Assembly (NCBI RefSeq): GCF_022376445.1
Contig: NW_025955048.1
Span: 99,472 to 163,471 of the forward strand
Direction: 5' to 3'
Origin: Fomitopsis serialis
Taxonomy: Eukaryota; Basidiomycota; Agaricomycetes; Polyporales; Fomitopsidaceae
DNA length: 64,000 nucleotides
Program-made: the position numbers and the translations under genes
Notes under the pieces: model-generated
Told to the model about the DNA's origin: nothing
Database searches by the model: none
Seen by the model: only the letters and a program-made list of their open reading frames with translations
Shown: piece after piece, positions 1-10,399 of the stretch
Layout: each line of letters starts with the position of its first letter
Numbering within the stretch: the first letter of the stretch is position 1

Positions 1-1
1 G

Positions 2-708
2 CCGGTCCAGGAGCCCCAGCCCAAGAAGGCCAGGACCGCTCATCCCGAGGACCCCAATAATGAACCGCGGGACGAGAATTCCGCTGGGGCGGCCGCCACA
101 ACCGCCGTCGGGCAGGGTTCTCACGCGATGGCTCCCGCTAGCAGGGCTCCTCTGGCTCCTGTCGCGAATCAGAACGCGCCTGCCCCTGGCAAGTCTGCTC
201 AGTCTGTGCGACTTGGTACCTCGGCTGGCCCCGCTGCGCGTCCGACGGAGTTTGGGTTTATTTCTGGCGGCTGTGGAACGACTGTCGCGACTGGCATGGC
301 AGCTCCGGGTATCATCGTCAAGGCCGAGGCACAGGACGACCGAGCCATACTAAACGTGTCCTTCAATACTACCCCGGACGGCGCCGATATGAAGGTCAAG
401 GCCGAACCGAAAGTCGAGCTCGCCCTGCAGCGCGGTGCCGAGGACAAGATGGAGGCTCTGCGCCGCGAGATATTGAAGACGTACGACTCCGACGTGCAGT
501 CCCTCGCAGACAACGCTCGTGAGCGCCCCTTGACCCTTCTCCGACATCAGGCTGATCTAACTCGCGTGCGGTAGGCCTCCGCGAGGCGATCGCGCAGATC
601 CAGAAGCGCGTTGACCGTCTGCGCGCGGGAGGGGACCGCCGCGCCGAGCAGTCTAGGCGGTCGTGGCAGGAGTTCCAGGTGAAGCTGGGCAGGGGGCGGC
701 GGGGGTAG
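2..708 (+). CDS. Clustered family member M1, 3' part (disordered NLS region plus coiled coil)
   Basis: Partial at the window edge. Two exons, 2-518 and 575-708, are joined across a 56-base intron with a GTGAGC donor, a CTAAC branch-like site and a TAG acceptor; the frame is open from base 2, so the true start lies to the left. It encodes at least 216 residues. The first visible residues contain a basic PKKAR cluster (possible nuclear signal), then an Ala/Pro-rich disordered stretch. Next come two SUMO-consensus-like motifs (IVKAE and VKAEPKVE), then a heptad-rich end (KMEALRREI...LREAIAQIQKRVDRL). The protein stops after an Arg/Gly tail (GRGRRG). M2, M5 and M9 have the same order of basic cluster, V-K-x-E and coiled coil, which is why I place it in the family although its N-terminal domain is off the window. 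Function unknown. Confidence 0.72.
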
Positions 709-2432
709 GGTCCGATCCTGGGTCGATGTTCTTGTGCGAACGTCGGTGTGCTGGGGTTGTTTGGTTGTTGTTTGTGGTGCGGCGTGTAGTGATGATGGAT
801 CTGCGTTATCCTGCCTGGAGAGCATTGCTTGACGCGTGATGTGGGCCCGGCTGGTACTCGGTGGTGAGGCGGAGCAGTGAGGTGTCAGAGTCGGAGTCGG
901 TCTCGACGAGGGGCATCCCGGTTCCGATGCAAGTCGTCAGCTGCAGAGTATGCTAGCGAAAGAAGGGCATGCAGATTCATCGGTGCTGTCGAGGGCCGTG
1001 AGGCGCTATGACTTCATGCATGCGCGCGCGCAGTACTCGTGTCGTCGGACTCGGGCATTCCAGCGCGTCGAAGTGAGCACATGGAGAGGGCCGGCCGCAT
1101 CGCAGCGCGACCGACACTGAGGAGCAGTTGCTTCAACTCCCCGGCGGTCCGACGGCGCAGTGCTATGACTTGTTCGGGGTGCCAGATGGAGCCTCCTATG
1201 ATCCACGCTGCGCTTGCTCAGGCAGACACGCGTCGCCGAGAGATGGAGCATCTCAGCAGAGAAGTGGCGCAGAGCGGTGGCGGACTCGGACGCAGAATGT
1301 CGGGAGCAATGCCGGGAGATCGATTCCCCTCTCGATAGATCCGCGGCGCCATCTGGAGATAGCCACCGCGATGCCATCAGCCGTCCGTTGACTGCGAACT
1401 TGAACCAGGTCGCGTTCCTGCTGCTGCACCGTGCGACGCGAACTCCCCTGAAGTCCCTCCTCTGCGTATCGCACAACGTCTGCCTGCCAGTCACCAAGCA
1501 AACCGCCACGTGACGCTCAGCCTGCTGGACGAAATGCAAGACGGGGTGGGGGACGTGGCTGACTGACCTCAGTAATCATAGCACAGTGACTAGTATTGAC
1601 TACTTACTTATGCGTGCAGGAGGGAACGACCCAGGATCTTCCCGAGTGGTCCATGTGGCACACGCGCCGGCCTGTCGCGCAGGGTTGACGCGTGTTCCAT
1701 GTGCGTCATGCGGGGCCTGGACCACCGTCTCACTTTTTGACAGCGCAACCTGGCCATTCTCCGAGTCGTTGTCAGTGGTCGCGGCATCGTCCCCGTACTT
1801 GCGCTGTGATACTCCGCCGACGTCAGCGGGCCCAGCTGTTCCCCTGCATATGCACGACGCTATCGTGCGACGCGGCCGCGGCACGTTTGATGGATGTTCG
1901 TTTCGCAAACTGGCCGTTGTTTATGTGCTTATTGCACACCTTCTATCTCCCTTTGGTACGTGGCTACAGGTAGATCCCGACGTGCTGGGAAAGACTAACC
2001 ACTGCCTCCTACCAGTCACCGACCTGCGCTAAGGAGTGCGTCGTACCAACGACTCGGACAGCCGACACCCAGTGAGCCCCAGCAGGACCAGCCTGCTATG
2101 CCAAGCACATGGCGGACAGCGTCGGTGAGTGGGGGGAGTACTCCTCCACTTCGTGTACGATGTTCAGCGGCCATCCTGGACTCTTGTTGTTCGTGCCCCT
2201 CCCGATACGTGCGAAGGCCGCATTCGTCGTTGCTCCGGATCTACGTCGATGTAGGATGGCGCGTTCATCATTCCCCCATTGTGTACACTGGTCGCGCTCA
2301 GAAATATTCTCATTGGCATTCCTTCTATGTTCCTTCGGTACACAACTAGCACTCAAGTGATGAAAAATCCACCGCCTCCGAGTCGGCGACCTGCGGTTGA
2401 CTGGTCGGCGGAGGCTGACAGTCACCGCGACC
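709..2432. other. Interval without a supported gene; one coiled-coil-like relic
   Basis: About 1.7 kb between M1 and M2 without an ORF that can be extended into a gene. At roughly 1250-1390 on the plus strand a short open stretch reads like a heptad-rich exon (KWRRAVADSDAE, then CREQCREI) and may be a leftover coiled-coil exon of a family member. No N-terminal domain, NLS or stop-linked exon chain was found around it. The rest (1590-2430) shows only short shadow ORFs. Confidence 0.4.
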
Positions 2433-2531
2433 CTCGTTATAAGTACCTTCGCACCGTCTCCCTCCTCTGCCTCACAGCCTATATTCTTCGTTCGCCTCGT
2501 CGCCCCCCTACACTCGTTTTCCATCCACAGG
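2433..2531 (+). promoter_or_regulatory. Probable M2 core promoter and CT-rich leader
   Basis: A TATA-like CGTTATAAGTACC lies about 95 bases before the M2 start codon. It is followed by a pyrimidine-rich run down to the ATG, the usual look of a basidiomycete core promoter and 5' leader. Inferred from sequence only. Confidence 0.35.
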
Positions 2532-4220
2532 ATGCCGCCCAAGACGCCCTCACTCTCGGTGCACATCTCCTACCGACTCGACGGCAGCAAGGTCGCCTAC
2601 ATGCGCAGCCGCGAGCACGACGTCTGCGAGTACTACCCTGAATTTCTCGAACGCGACCTTCTGTACCTCCAGCTCCCCTCAAAGTGGATGTACGACACGA
2701 CGCTGCAGAGCCTGCCCGAGGGGAAGATCCAGTGCAGGTGGTTCGCGGGCATCGTGGACGACGACTTAGAGGTGCGTTACACTTTTTCGAAGTCCTTCTC
2801 TCACTGAAGCGTGTCCCCCAGTCTGGACTGCTCGAACAGATCGCCGGGCAGGTCGAGTTTCTCAACAACCCGGGTGCAGCTCAGCTGCTCAAACTCCTAG
2901 AGATGTGAGTGCCGTGCCGCTATTCCAAATGTGAGAAGCACTGACCGAGCGAGCGCTTTCGATTGGCAGTTCAAAGATCGAGCTCGCTCAGCCGTAAGTG
3001 GTCGTTCACACTACCCACTTACCATCTTCTGCTGGATCGTGCGGCGTGCCGACTTCCGCCCGCATGCATGTGTGTATGCGGTCGCGTCCTTCGTCTGGCC
3101 TGACACAGGCTCTTTCCGGAGTCTATGGCGCCGCCGTCATACACCGCTACCATCCCGTCAATATCCGCGTTGTGTCCCTGCTCACCGATCTGCTCCACGT
3201 AGGACCCCAGCTACGCAAAGCCCAGCCGTCCAATGGTCCGAGATACCGCACCGATCGCCTTCCGTCGCTCAAGCCAGGCCTTCAGCAGCTCCCGAACCGA
3301 CCACAGGGGAGAAGCAAGGAGTGCATGGTACCAATTACTCGGGCGGCCAACACCAGATCAGCCAGAGTGTGCGCCTAGAGATGTGGGTGCCGTGCTGCTA
3401 TTCCCAACACGAGAAATACTGACCCAGCGCGTTCGATTGGCAGTTCCAAGATCGAGCTCGCGCGGCCGTAAGTGGTCTTATCCTCGTTCCAAACTTCTCC
3501 ACACGAATTCGTGCTTCACGCCTACCGAACGGTCTATCCTTCCACCGGTTCAGTTGCCATCCCATGCTGGATCGTGCCAAGTTAGGTCCGCATGCATGCA
3601 TGTGTCCTTCGCCCAGTCTGGCACTAGATATCGGGCGGGCTGTCTCCGTTGAACACCTGCTCACCGATTCGCTCCATGTAGGACCCCAGCCACGCAAAGC
3701 CCCGTCGTCCAACCATCCGACTTACCACATCAGCCACGTTCCGAGCCTCAGACCAGCGCGCCAGTAGCTGCAGAAACCGCCGCCCGAGCGGAACAGGAGA
3801 CGCATGCCGGGGACGACGGCCAGCGCGCGCCCGCAGCGCCTACCGACCCGAAGGTCGCCGAGCTCGAGGACCTCCTCGCACAACACAAGGCCTGCTACGC
3901 CAAGCACAGCACGGAGAACGCCGGTGAGTGGGAGGGAGCGCGTCTGCATTCCGAGCACGATACTCACCCGGACTCGTATTATCCGCGCCCTCCGATACCC
4001 GCGAACGTTGCCGTCGACGCAGAACTGAACGATGCGTGTCGGCGTCTGGAGGAGGAGGAACGGCGGGCACGCGAGGAGAGGGCGCGTAAACGTGAGTGGC
4101 CAATCGTGCGATGTCGGTGACCACTCATGCGGTGTCCGTGCAGGCTTGCGTGGCGGTGCAAGCGGGGCCCGTGGTGGAGGTCGTGGAAGCGGAAGGGATG
4201 TGCGGCAGAGGGTGCTGTGA
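2532..4220 (+). CDS. Clustered family member M2, complete, 8 exons, with duplicated micro-exon block
   Basis: Exons 2532-2771, 2822-2904, 2970-2993, 3203-3382, 3444-3467, 3682-3923, 4023-4091 and 4144-4220 join in frame to 312 residues. Exon 1 (80 codons, phase 0) carries the family N-terminal domain: VHISYRLDGSKVAY, FLERDLLYLQLP and a closing QCRW. Exon 2 is helical and ends LLKLLEM. The micro-exon reads ISKIELAQP. Unlike other members, exon 4 ends with the same LEM/phase-2 boundary and is followed by a second 24-base micro-exon, ISKIELARP. Exons 6-7 form a coiled coil (VAELEDLLAQHK...RRLEEEERRARE). The last exon is an RG-rich tail rich in GGRG. Exon 4's donor is GTGGGT, weaker than the GTGAGT in the first copy. 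Start chosen because the domain begins there and a CT-rich leader precedes it. Function unknown; likely nuclear and self-associating by architecture. Confidence 0.78.
2896..3290 (+). repeat. Intragenic tandem duplication in M2, copy A
   Basis: The segment from the end of exon 2 through the micro-exon, its long following intron and the start of exon 4 is repeated about 478 bases downstream. Shared landmarks include the CCTAGAGATG exon end, the GATTGGCAG acceptor, the micro-exon, GCATGCATGTGT in the intron, and the TAGGACCCCAGC acceptor. Confidence 0.8.
3374..3768 (+). repeat. Intragenic tandem duplication in M2, copy B
   Basis: Second copy of the block at 2896-3290. Exon boundaries and the 24-base micro-exon are kept; the intron is more diverged. 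This points to an old, probably functional duplication and not to an assembly slip. Confidence 0.8.
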
Positions 4221-4821
4221 TGCGCGGGAGGAGAGGGGTCCGAGCCCGGGGTCGTGCAGTGGGCGGATCCGCTTTGAGTCGTGAATCGGAGCTCTGTACC
4301 TGCGTTGGTTTGAGAGACGGAACAGTGCGCACGATGAATGGATGCTGAGTGAAGAGGCTCTTCTCGCTCTCGGTGTGCAAACCGAGTGACAATCTCAGTG
4401 CACAGCAGTGATCCATGGTTCAACGTTCAGGTCCCGGGCGTTGTCCACATGTGCCACGGAATACGGGTTCCTGTGCAAGACAGTGCGTGGTCGGAAGGTC
4501 GTCCGAAACTGACGAGGCTGTAGGTACAGACCATCCATGCGACGTGCCTTCGAACCCAACCGACTCTGTCCTCAGTTCCCGACGAGGTCGGTCGACGCGG
4601 CTCACACAGCCTCGGCTGTGCGAGAAAAACTCGACATTCCGAGCTGGAGAAGCAACTACGTTGCTGCGGCGAACGGGGAGACCATAAATCTATAATGACA
4701 ATGATAGAAATGTGTTCTGTGTGACAGCCAGTGGTACAAAACAAATGTCGCTGATACATCAATATAGGCTCACAGACGTATCCAATCATCCTACACCGAA
4801 GCCAGCTGGGATGGGCTCGCC
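4221..4821. other. Convergent intergenic region between M2 and M3
   Basis: About 600 bases between the M2 stop and the M3 stop. Only short ORFs are present and nothing matches the family. It must hold both 3' UTRs; no clear polyadenylation hexamer was recognised. Confidence 0.4.
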
Positions 4822-5770
4822 TTACGGGCGCGCAATGGACGCAGTTACAGAATCCAAATCTCTGACAAGGCGGTCGTACCGCACCTGCAGCTCTGCACGA
4901 CGTCAGCACCGCTCGTGCCCATCAACACGAGTGACCTACCTTCATGTACCGTCGTCACGTCCGACAGCGTGCTCTGCAGCTCCCGGATCGCTTCGTTATG
5001 CGCTGTGAACGCTGCCCTCAGCATGCGACGACCCAAAGCAGACGAGCGACGACGTACACTGGACCACCTGGTCCAGTCGCTCCTGCTCCTTGGCCCTCAC
5101 GGAAACCTCCACCACTGCGCGCCCAAAGTCAGTGTCTGACGCACAGGCGAAAGCGGTAGCCACTCACGGATGACATCAACCTCCAAGTCGCTCTTGTCCT
5201 TCTTGCATGCCTCCAGCTGTTCCTGGAGCGAAGCGATCTGCACCGCATTATTGTGGCAGCGGGACACTAGCCTCGTTGTCGCGTCTTGGAGTTCGCGCCC
5301 ATTCTCGGCAGTATGAGTCGTCACAGGTACGTTGGATGGGACCGGGTCATCGGAGGCACCAGATACAGAGGCCGTCGTTCCGCCGAGTGCCAGAGACCCC
5401 GAGGCTCCAGGGAGACCAGCCGAAGAGACACCAGGACCAGGAGCTAAGTTGGTCGCAGCACGGGTAGATGCGAGATGAGTACCAGATGACGAAGCGGCCG
5501 GCGCAGAGGGACCCAGAGCCCGTACAGCTGTGCTGGCGCCAGCAGGATTATCCGTAGATTTGGTCCGCTCTTCGTGACCCGACGCAGCAGGAGCGTTCTT
5601 GAAGCCACGCCCGGGACGGCAGGGCTCTGGTCTTCCGGAATAGAGCCAGCCCCTCCCGGAGACTCGGCCTGCTTGGTAGCCGATTGTGACGAGGCCTGGC
5701 TGGTCCGGCGTTCTGGTGTAGGTCGATTCTCAGCGGAAGTTGTCGAGGAACTCACGTCCAAGGTCAACAA
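4822..5770 (-). pseudogene. Clustered family member M3, 3' portion; 5' end not found, frame break in disordered region
   Basis: The 3' exons are clear on the minus strand: from about 5500 down to 5168, then 5114-5058, 5011-4940 and 4892-4822 (TAA). They join in frame into a coiled coil: VQIASLQEQLEACKKDK, then VRAKEQERLDQVVQ, NEAIRELQSTL, and YDRLVRDLDSVTASIARP at the end. Upstream there is a Ser/Ala/Pro-rich stretch, but two overlapping frames each look coding (TSQASSQSATKQAESP, then APAASGHEERTKSTDNP) and need a one-base shift near 5600 to connect. No N-terminal domain exon or micro-exon was found between 5770 and 6800. Copies of a dispersed repeat lie there instead. It is either a 5'-truncated relic or a gene with a consensus error. 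The C-terminal exon layout matches M5 and M6. Confidence 0.6.
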
Positions 5771-5782
5771 CGAAAAAGGTAC

Positions 5783-6030
5783 ATGTCACCGTTTACCTGG
5801 GACATCCGAGCGTTTGTCTGCCCCCTCCCAAATGCGCATTTGAGAGGGCGCAACCAAATTCGGGCTGGGTTCCGGGGCTGGCACATCAAGGGACCTTGCG
5901 TATCCCCAGGTTACAAGATCAATAGACATCCTCTTAGGCATGCCACCGGTGGACATTACGCGCGCTCTCGCGTTGTACACAGCTGGCGGTCAGTCACCGT
6001 GACGTGCAGCCGACCGTATGTGCCACGAAG
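5783..6030 (+). repeat. Dispersed repeat, copy 1
   Basis: Shares with the copies at 6640-6885, 7130-7350, 14555-14790 and 15325-15590 the order: TCACCGT, a short gap, GCGTTTGTCTGCCCCCTCCC, GAGAGGGCGCAACCAAA, and further on GTGGACATTACGCGCGCTC then GACGTGCAGC. Diverged and without an intact ORF. Possibly a decayed gene segment, since several copies translate to P-V-D-V-x-R-V-L-like residues; it could also be a short non-autonomous element. Confidence 0.6.
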
Positions 6031-6639
6031 CGACGTGACACTCTGCGAAGACGGGATTCGGCGTTGGTTCCAGGATCGGAAGATGACTGATGCGACGCTC
6101 CAGACAGTCAGATGGCGGTGATTGGCGTAGCTGGTATCCTACGGGAAGCGAATCGGTGAGTAGGGACCCAACGCAGATATCAATGGAACGGTAACGACCT
6201 ATTGTAGCGCCGCTGTGGACTTGTTAACGTGACGCGCATAGTGGGTAGAAGCCGAAGCTGCTGCTCAGGATTTCTACGTTAGTGAGTTCAACCAATGTGA
6301 GTGGCCACAAACCATAAGTGACGTGTTCCCGGCGGACAACTGAGGAGCTGTGTTTCGCCTGTGAGCTGACTCACTGTCAGCCTCGACAACGGTAGCCACA
6401 GCTTACCATCGGAGTTTCATGCCTTGCATCTTGTGGGCGTGTGTGTACTAGCGGAAACAAGATCGATGCACGGTGGGTGGGTAAGTACTTACGCGGTCGG
6501 TTATCATGCATTCTCACGACAACGATCTTCTCGAACTCGCCCTCCGACACTCCCCAGGCTACTGCTTCAAGCAGCAGTCCTTGTCCTCGGCTGTAAGTCA
6601 TCGCGCAGCGGTCGTCCACTGCTCGGTGTGTTCCTTGCG

Positions 6640-6885
6640 TAAAATCCTTTGGCGTCGAGTACGATTCAATTGCACGTGATCGGTAGCCAGCCTCACAGAA
6701 CACAAGAACGCGCACCACGTCTACCGGCAACTGCCCTTCACAGTATCGAATCCGGAAATCCACAGGCGTAGCGACAAGTATCCGTCTCGGAATTCAGCCT
6801 GGGTCTGGTTGCGCCCTCTCAAATGCGCCTTTGGGAGGGGGCAGACAAGCGCCAGTGTCTGCGGTGCCGTTTGGATGTGTACATT
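6640..6885 (-). repeat. Dispersed repeat, copy 2 (inverted)
   Basis: Reverse-complement copy. It contains the reverse complement of TGCCCCCTCCCAAAGGCGC and, further along the minus strand, the GTAGACGTGGTGCGCGTTC and TCACGTGCAATTG blocks. It faces copy 3 about 250 bases away and forms an imperfect inverted pair. The similarity extends outward to a shared GTGAGAATG..GATAACCG block near 6500 and 7515. Confidence 0.6.
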
Positions 6886-7129
6886 TTTGTTTGTTGATCG
6901 TCCATCCTGGATGTTCGAATCCTAGGTATATTCGAGTGCTGTACACGTGCGCATGCGTCTTAGGCCATATGCTGAGTTGCAGTCGTGAGAGGAGAATTAT
7001 GTCTGAATCAGGCAGTCCGAAGTACGTCGTCCCTATCCTCCCGTGGATTGATCGCGCGCTGAGGCCTGAGGCCTGAGCGCTGCGCACTTGACGTCGCCTG
7101 CAATTCGAACATTCAGAATGAACGGCCAA

Positions 7130-7350
7130 AAAGTTACACATCACCGTTACCGCAGACTCTGGTGCTTGTCTGCCCCCTCCCAAAGGCGCATTTGAGAAGG
7201 CGCAACCAAACCCAGGCTGAGTCCCGAGACCGGGCGATTCGTGCGCACAGACCTACCCATGTACGCGAGCTTGACACTGAAATGAGCAGTTTCCAGTGGA
7301 TGTGACGCACGTTCTGGCGTTCCCTATGGCGGGCGGCTAATCACGTGCAG
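7130..7350 (+). repeat. Dispersed repeat, copy 3
   Basis: Plus-strand copy with TGCCCCCTCCCAAAGGCGC, GAGAAGGCGCAACCAAACCC, GTGGATGTGACGCACGTTC and AATCACGTGCAGC in the same order as the others. Confidence 0.6.
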
Positions 7351-7966
7351 CTATGTCGCGCACCCCACCGAGGCAGTTGTCCACCGGTTGTCCAGGGAAA
7401 CCGCGTAAACCAAGACGGCTGTTGGTCGACGAGCCATGGCCAAGGACATGCATGACTCCTGGGGGCGCTAAACGGTCTGAAGAGGGCGAGAGTCCAAAAA
7501 GACCGTGGTCTGTGAGAATGCGCGATAACCGGCCGGGTACCCGCCAATTGATCCCGCCTTCCGCGGACCACCACATATGCACCCATAGGATGAAGCAGAT
7601 TGATACGGCGTCAAGCTATGAGATTTGAATCGTATCCCAGATTGTTGACGGCTATTCGGCAAGTCCACGGGCAAGAACGACTTATTTCAAAAGATCAGCG
7701 AACGGGACAACCGCAGGCGCGGTCCACAACACAGTACGCGAGCTAGTAACATAGCTCCTCGGTCGTCCGCACGAAAGCCGCCCATTGTTGTGTGATTCGC
7801 CCTCGGGCGACGTCATCCTTCCTCAAGATGCGGCGCAGACCTGCGAATGCATCCGACGTCGGTAAACCACGCTAGCACGCAAAGCGGCGATGAGAGTACT
7901 CACGAACATTTTCTTCATTCGCTAGATGCTCATCGCACCACAACTCAGCGCATTCCGTGCGCAGGG

Positions 7967-8689
7967 CTATCCACGACCGCGGAGTGAGTGTGTTAATTCA
8001 GCTCGCCGCGTCAAGGACAAGTAGATCACACCTTCTTTCTCTTTTTGGCGCACGTTCTCGCTGGCTTGGCGGACCGTAAGCAAATGATGGAGGCGGAGCA
8101 CCGTCTCCGTCTCGGGCAGCGGTGGTGCAGGGAGGACGTCATGTATGCTAGGAGTTGGTTTGACGTCGCCTATCATGTTGGACGGTTGAAACGGCGGCGG
8201 CGTCGCATGTACGCTAGTCGAGCAGTGGATACCTTTGATTTGTAGCACGACTGAGCGACTTACGGAGGTGTAACTTCGACGTGGGCTCTGCAGAGTAAGC
8301 AAACGTGAGTCGGTTGTATGCGCAGCATGGCAGGGCACGTACATCTCGAGGAGCTCCAACAGCCTCGCAGCCTCGGGCTTCAAAATGAACTCGACGCGTG
8401 AACGCACGGTCTCGTATAGATCCTGCCAACCGGGGTAAGACAAGCCGGCCCGTGGTTGTCGCTCAAGAGCAGCGAATAGATGACACACCGGTATATCCGC
8501 CCTGTAACTGCACACCAGCCAACCGTCCTGCCTGCTCTCCACTGTCATAGCATGCGGCTCGGGCAGCCGCATGTACCAGAGGTCCCGCCGGAGGAACTTG
8601 TCTCGATAGTCGCGGTCCTGGGGAGTGGGGCGTCTGAGGTACGCACTCTTGGAGCCGCCGGCACGGTAGTGGATGTTGACCGTGAACAT
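7967..8689 (-). CDS. Clustered family member M4, complete, 4 exons, short form
   Basis: Exons (minus) 8689-8489, 8422-8343, 8287-8264 and 8213-7967 join to 183 residues. Exon 1 (67 codons) is the N-terminal domain: NIHYRAGGSKSAY, FLRRDLWYMRLPEPH and a closing VCSY in place of the usual C.W. Exon 2 ends LLELLEM as in M2. The micro-exon is exactly 24 bases and reads IAHVEVTPP. The last exon is a short Pro-rich linker with GDVKPTP, then VRQASENVRQKEKE and a basic RGRG end. All four introns lie at the same positions and phases as in M2 and M6. The genomic reading frame stays open across the first two introns, so a naive ORF call gives a longer, wrong protein. M4 lacks the long disordered region of M6 and M9. 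Function unknown. Confidence 0.75.
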   Translation of the reverse strand: MFTVNIHYRAGGSKSAYLRRPTPQDRDYRDKFLRRDLWYMRLPEPHAMTVESRQDGWLVCSYRADIPVCHLFAALERQPRAGLSYPGWQDLYETVRSRVEFILKPEAARLLELLEMYVPCHAAHTTDSRLLTLQSPRRSYTSVSRSVVLQIKGIHCSTSVHATPPPFQPSNMIGDVKPTPSIHDVLPAPPLPETETVLRLHHLLTVRQASENVRQKEKEGVIYLSLTRRAELTHSLRGRG

Positions 8690-10399
8690 GATTGGTCGAG
8701 GGAGTGCCTTGAAGAAAGAAGTGTGGACGGCGGTTGAAAGGCGATAGAAGCACGCGATGGGAATGCACTGGGTCAGTGTCATTCCAGAACTGACTGCCAT
8801 TGTCAGCCGCTGTTGCCAGCCTCTAAAGTCAACCTTGGGTGAGTGACCCCGTAGCCCACGCTTCCGGGGCGCTGAGATCTTGAAAAAGAACGTCAGTGAA
8901 AAAGAGCTTGCATCCAAATGAAGGCCGTTCAAATGTTCATCGGTAAACATAGTCGGACCATGTCCGAGGTCCTGAGTGAAGCAAAGCTAGATTTGTATGC
9001 CGTGCGCGGGGATAGCCCAAGACATCGAGCAGGGTACAGTAACATGATGGGATCCAAAACAGATACAACCGTGCTATAACCACAAGATACGGTATTACTG
9101 CTTACCGACGAGGTCGTTCGCGAGCGCAAAAAGTCAGCTTAGCCAAAGCTCCCCAGTGCACCATCTTGTCCTTGCCGTTGCGCTTGAATCTCCGGTGCTA
9201 TACGTGTAAGCATGGTTAGTGCCGTCTTGAACGTATTCCTTGGAGGCCCGGGGCTGGGCGCGGGTACAAGGGTCTGCAATCGGTACAGATGTCAGCCGTC
9301 GACATCCAACGCAGTCTTGCATTTCCTCCGCCTAGAGGTGCATCACGTGTAGGCTTGCGCAGCAGATAAGTTGGCTCCTCACAGGCAAGAGGATGAGCAG
9401 GAACGAACTGGAGGAGATGTGTCGCTTCAAATCTGGTCTGAGGAGGAGGAGGCACTGGCATGATACTGCTAGCGCTTTAGGTCACGCAGCCAGCTTGGAG
9501 GTCACGAACAGACGCCAGCGTGACTTGATCTCGGCGCAGTGGGCCGAGTTAGTGAATTCCAACTGAATTCGACCCTTTCGTTAGACTCACGTCGTCGCCT
9601 ATCGTGCACTCATTGTCAATGAGTAGATACAGAGTTTTCTGTACGTCAGAACTCATAGGATCGTGCGACGGAGTACTGTGAGTCGCCCTACATCTCGGTG
9701 TATAATTCAACTTGGTTCTGACACTGATCACGATTTACCGTGAAGATACTAGGGCAGCGCGCCGGCGACGACACTGGCATGCTTGATGATCCTTACATGC
9801 ATGAGTGAATAACGTGAGCTTCATGGATGGGATTCTCACCTGCTTGTCTTATAGACGACTTGATTGGTCGTTGCTAGGTACTAGTAGGGTTTTGACAGCG
9901 TTCACTTCGAGGGACGCGTCCGAGTCAAACTATTCGCGGCGGATTCCATTCGTGATACTAGAGGATATGTCCGCTATCACGTCGGTAAGCAGCTCCATTG
10001 TGTCTGCTTGGCGCTCTTCATCGGAGAGTACCTGTTAGACATAACGGAGAAATTGATCCATCCTTACTGCCGTCGGTGGGCTAGCATCTTGGGGGTGGGT
10101 TTTCCGACTTTGCAGCGGCATTCATGTTCCTCACTGAGCGCTCATTTCATCTATGACTACCTATTCAGCTGTCTTAGATGGTTCCCTAGTGATCGACTGC
10201 GTGGACAGTCAGGTTCGCAACCAACGTGTGGTCCTTCCCGGCAGCGGTTGGCTGTAAAGAGCCGCATCACGATGGACCCGATTGGAATGTCAGCCTCCCC
10301 GCATCTCTTTTCTCACGTCGCGTTGCACACGCATTTTGGACCCGTCCACCTCTTGCGCTCTCCTCTGCAAATACAGTCGCTTCTCCTTCCGCAACCAGG
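8690..10399. other. Divergent spacer between M4 and M5
   Basis: About 1.7 kb holding both promoters. The last 100 bases before the M5 ATG are CT-rich. A minus-strand open stretch around 9134-9461 (with a C-x2-C pair) could not be connected to start or stop exons and is left uncalled. Confidence 0.4.

Larger units (their letters stand above)
5771..7966. other. Gene-poor spacer with three dispersed-repeat copies
   Basis: Apart from the three repeat copies I see no exon chain here. A minus-strand ORF at 6377-6763 overlaps repeat copy 2 and includes its P-V-D-V-V-R-V-L residues, so it is more likely repeat-derived than a gene. Confidence 0.45.

Noticed and set aside
6900..6925. tRNA or SINE B-box-like GGATGTTCGAATCC
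   Set aside because: No A box at the right distance and no cloverleaf could be formed around it; isolated match.
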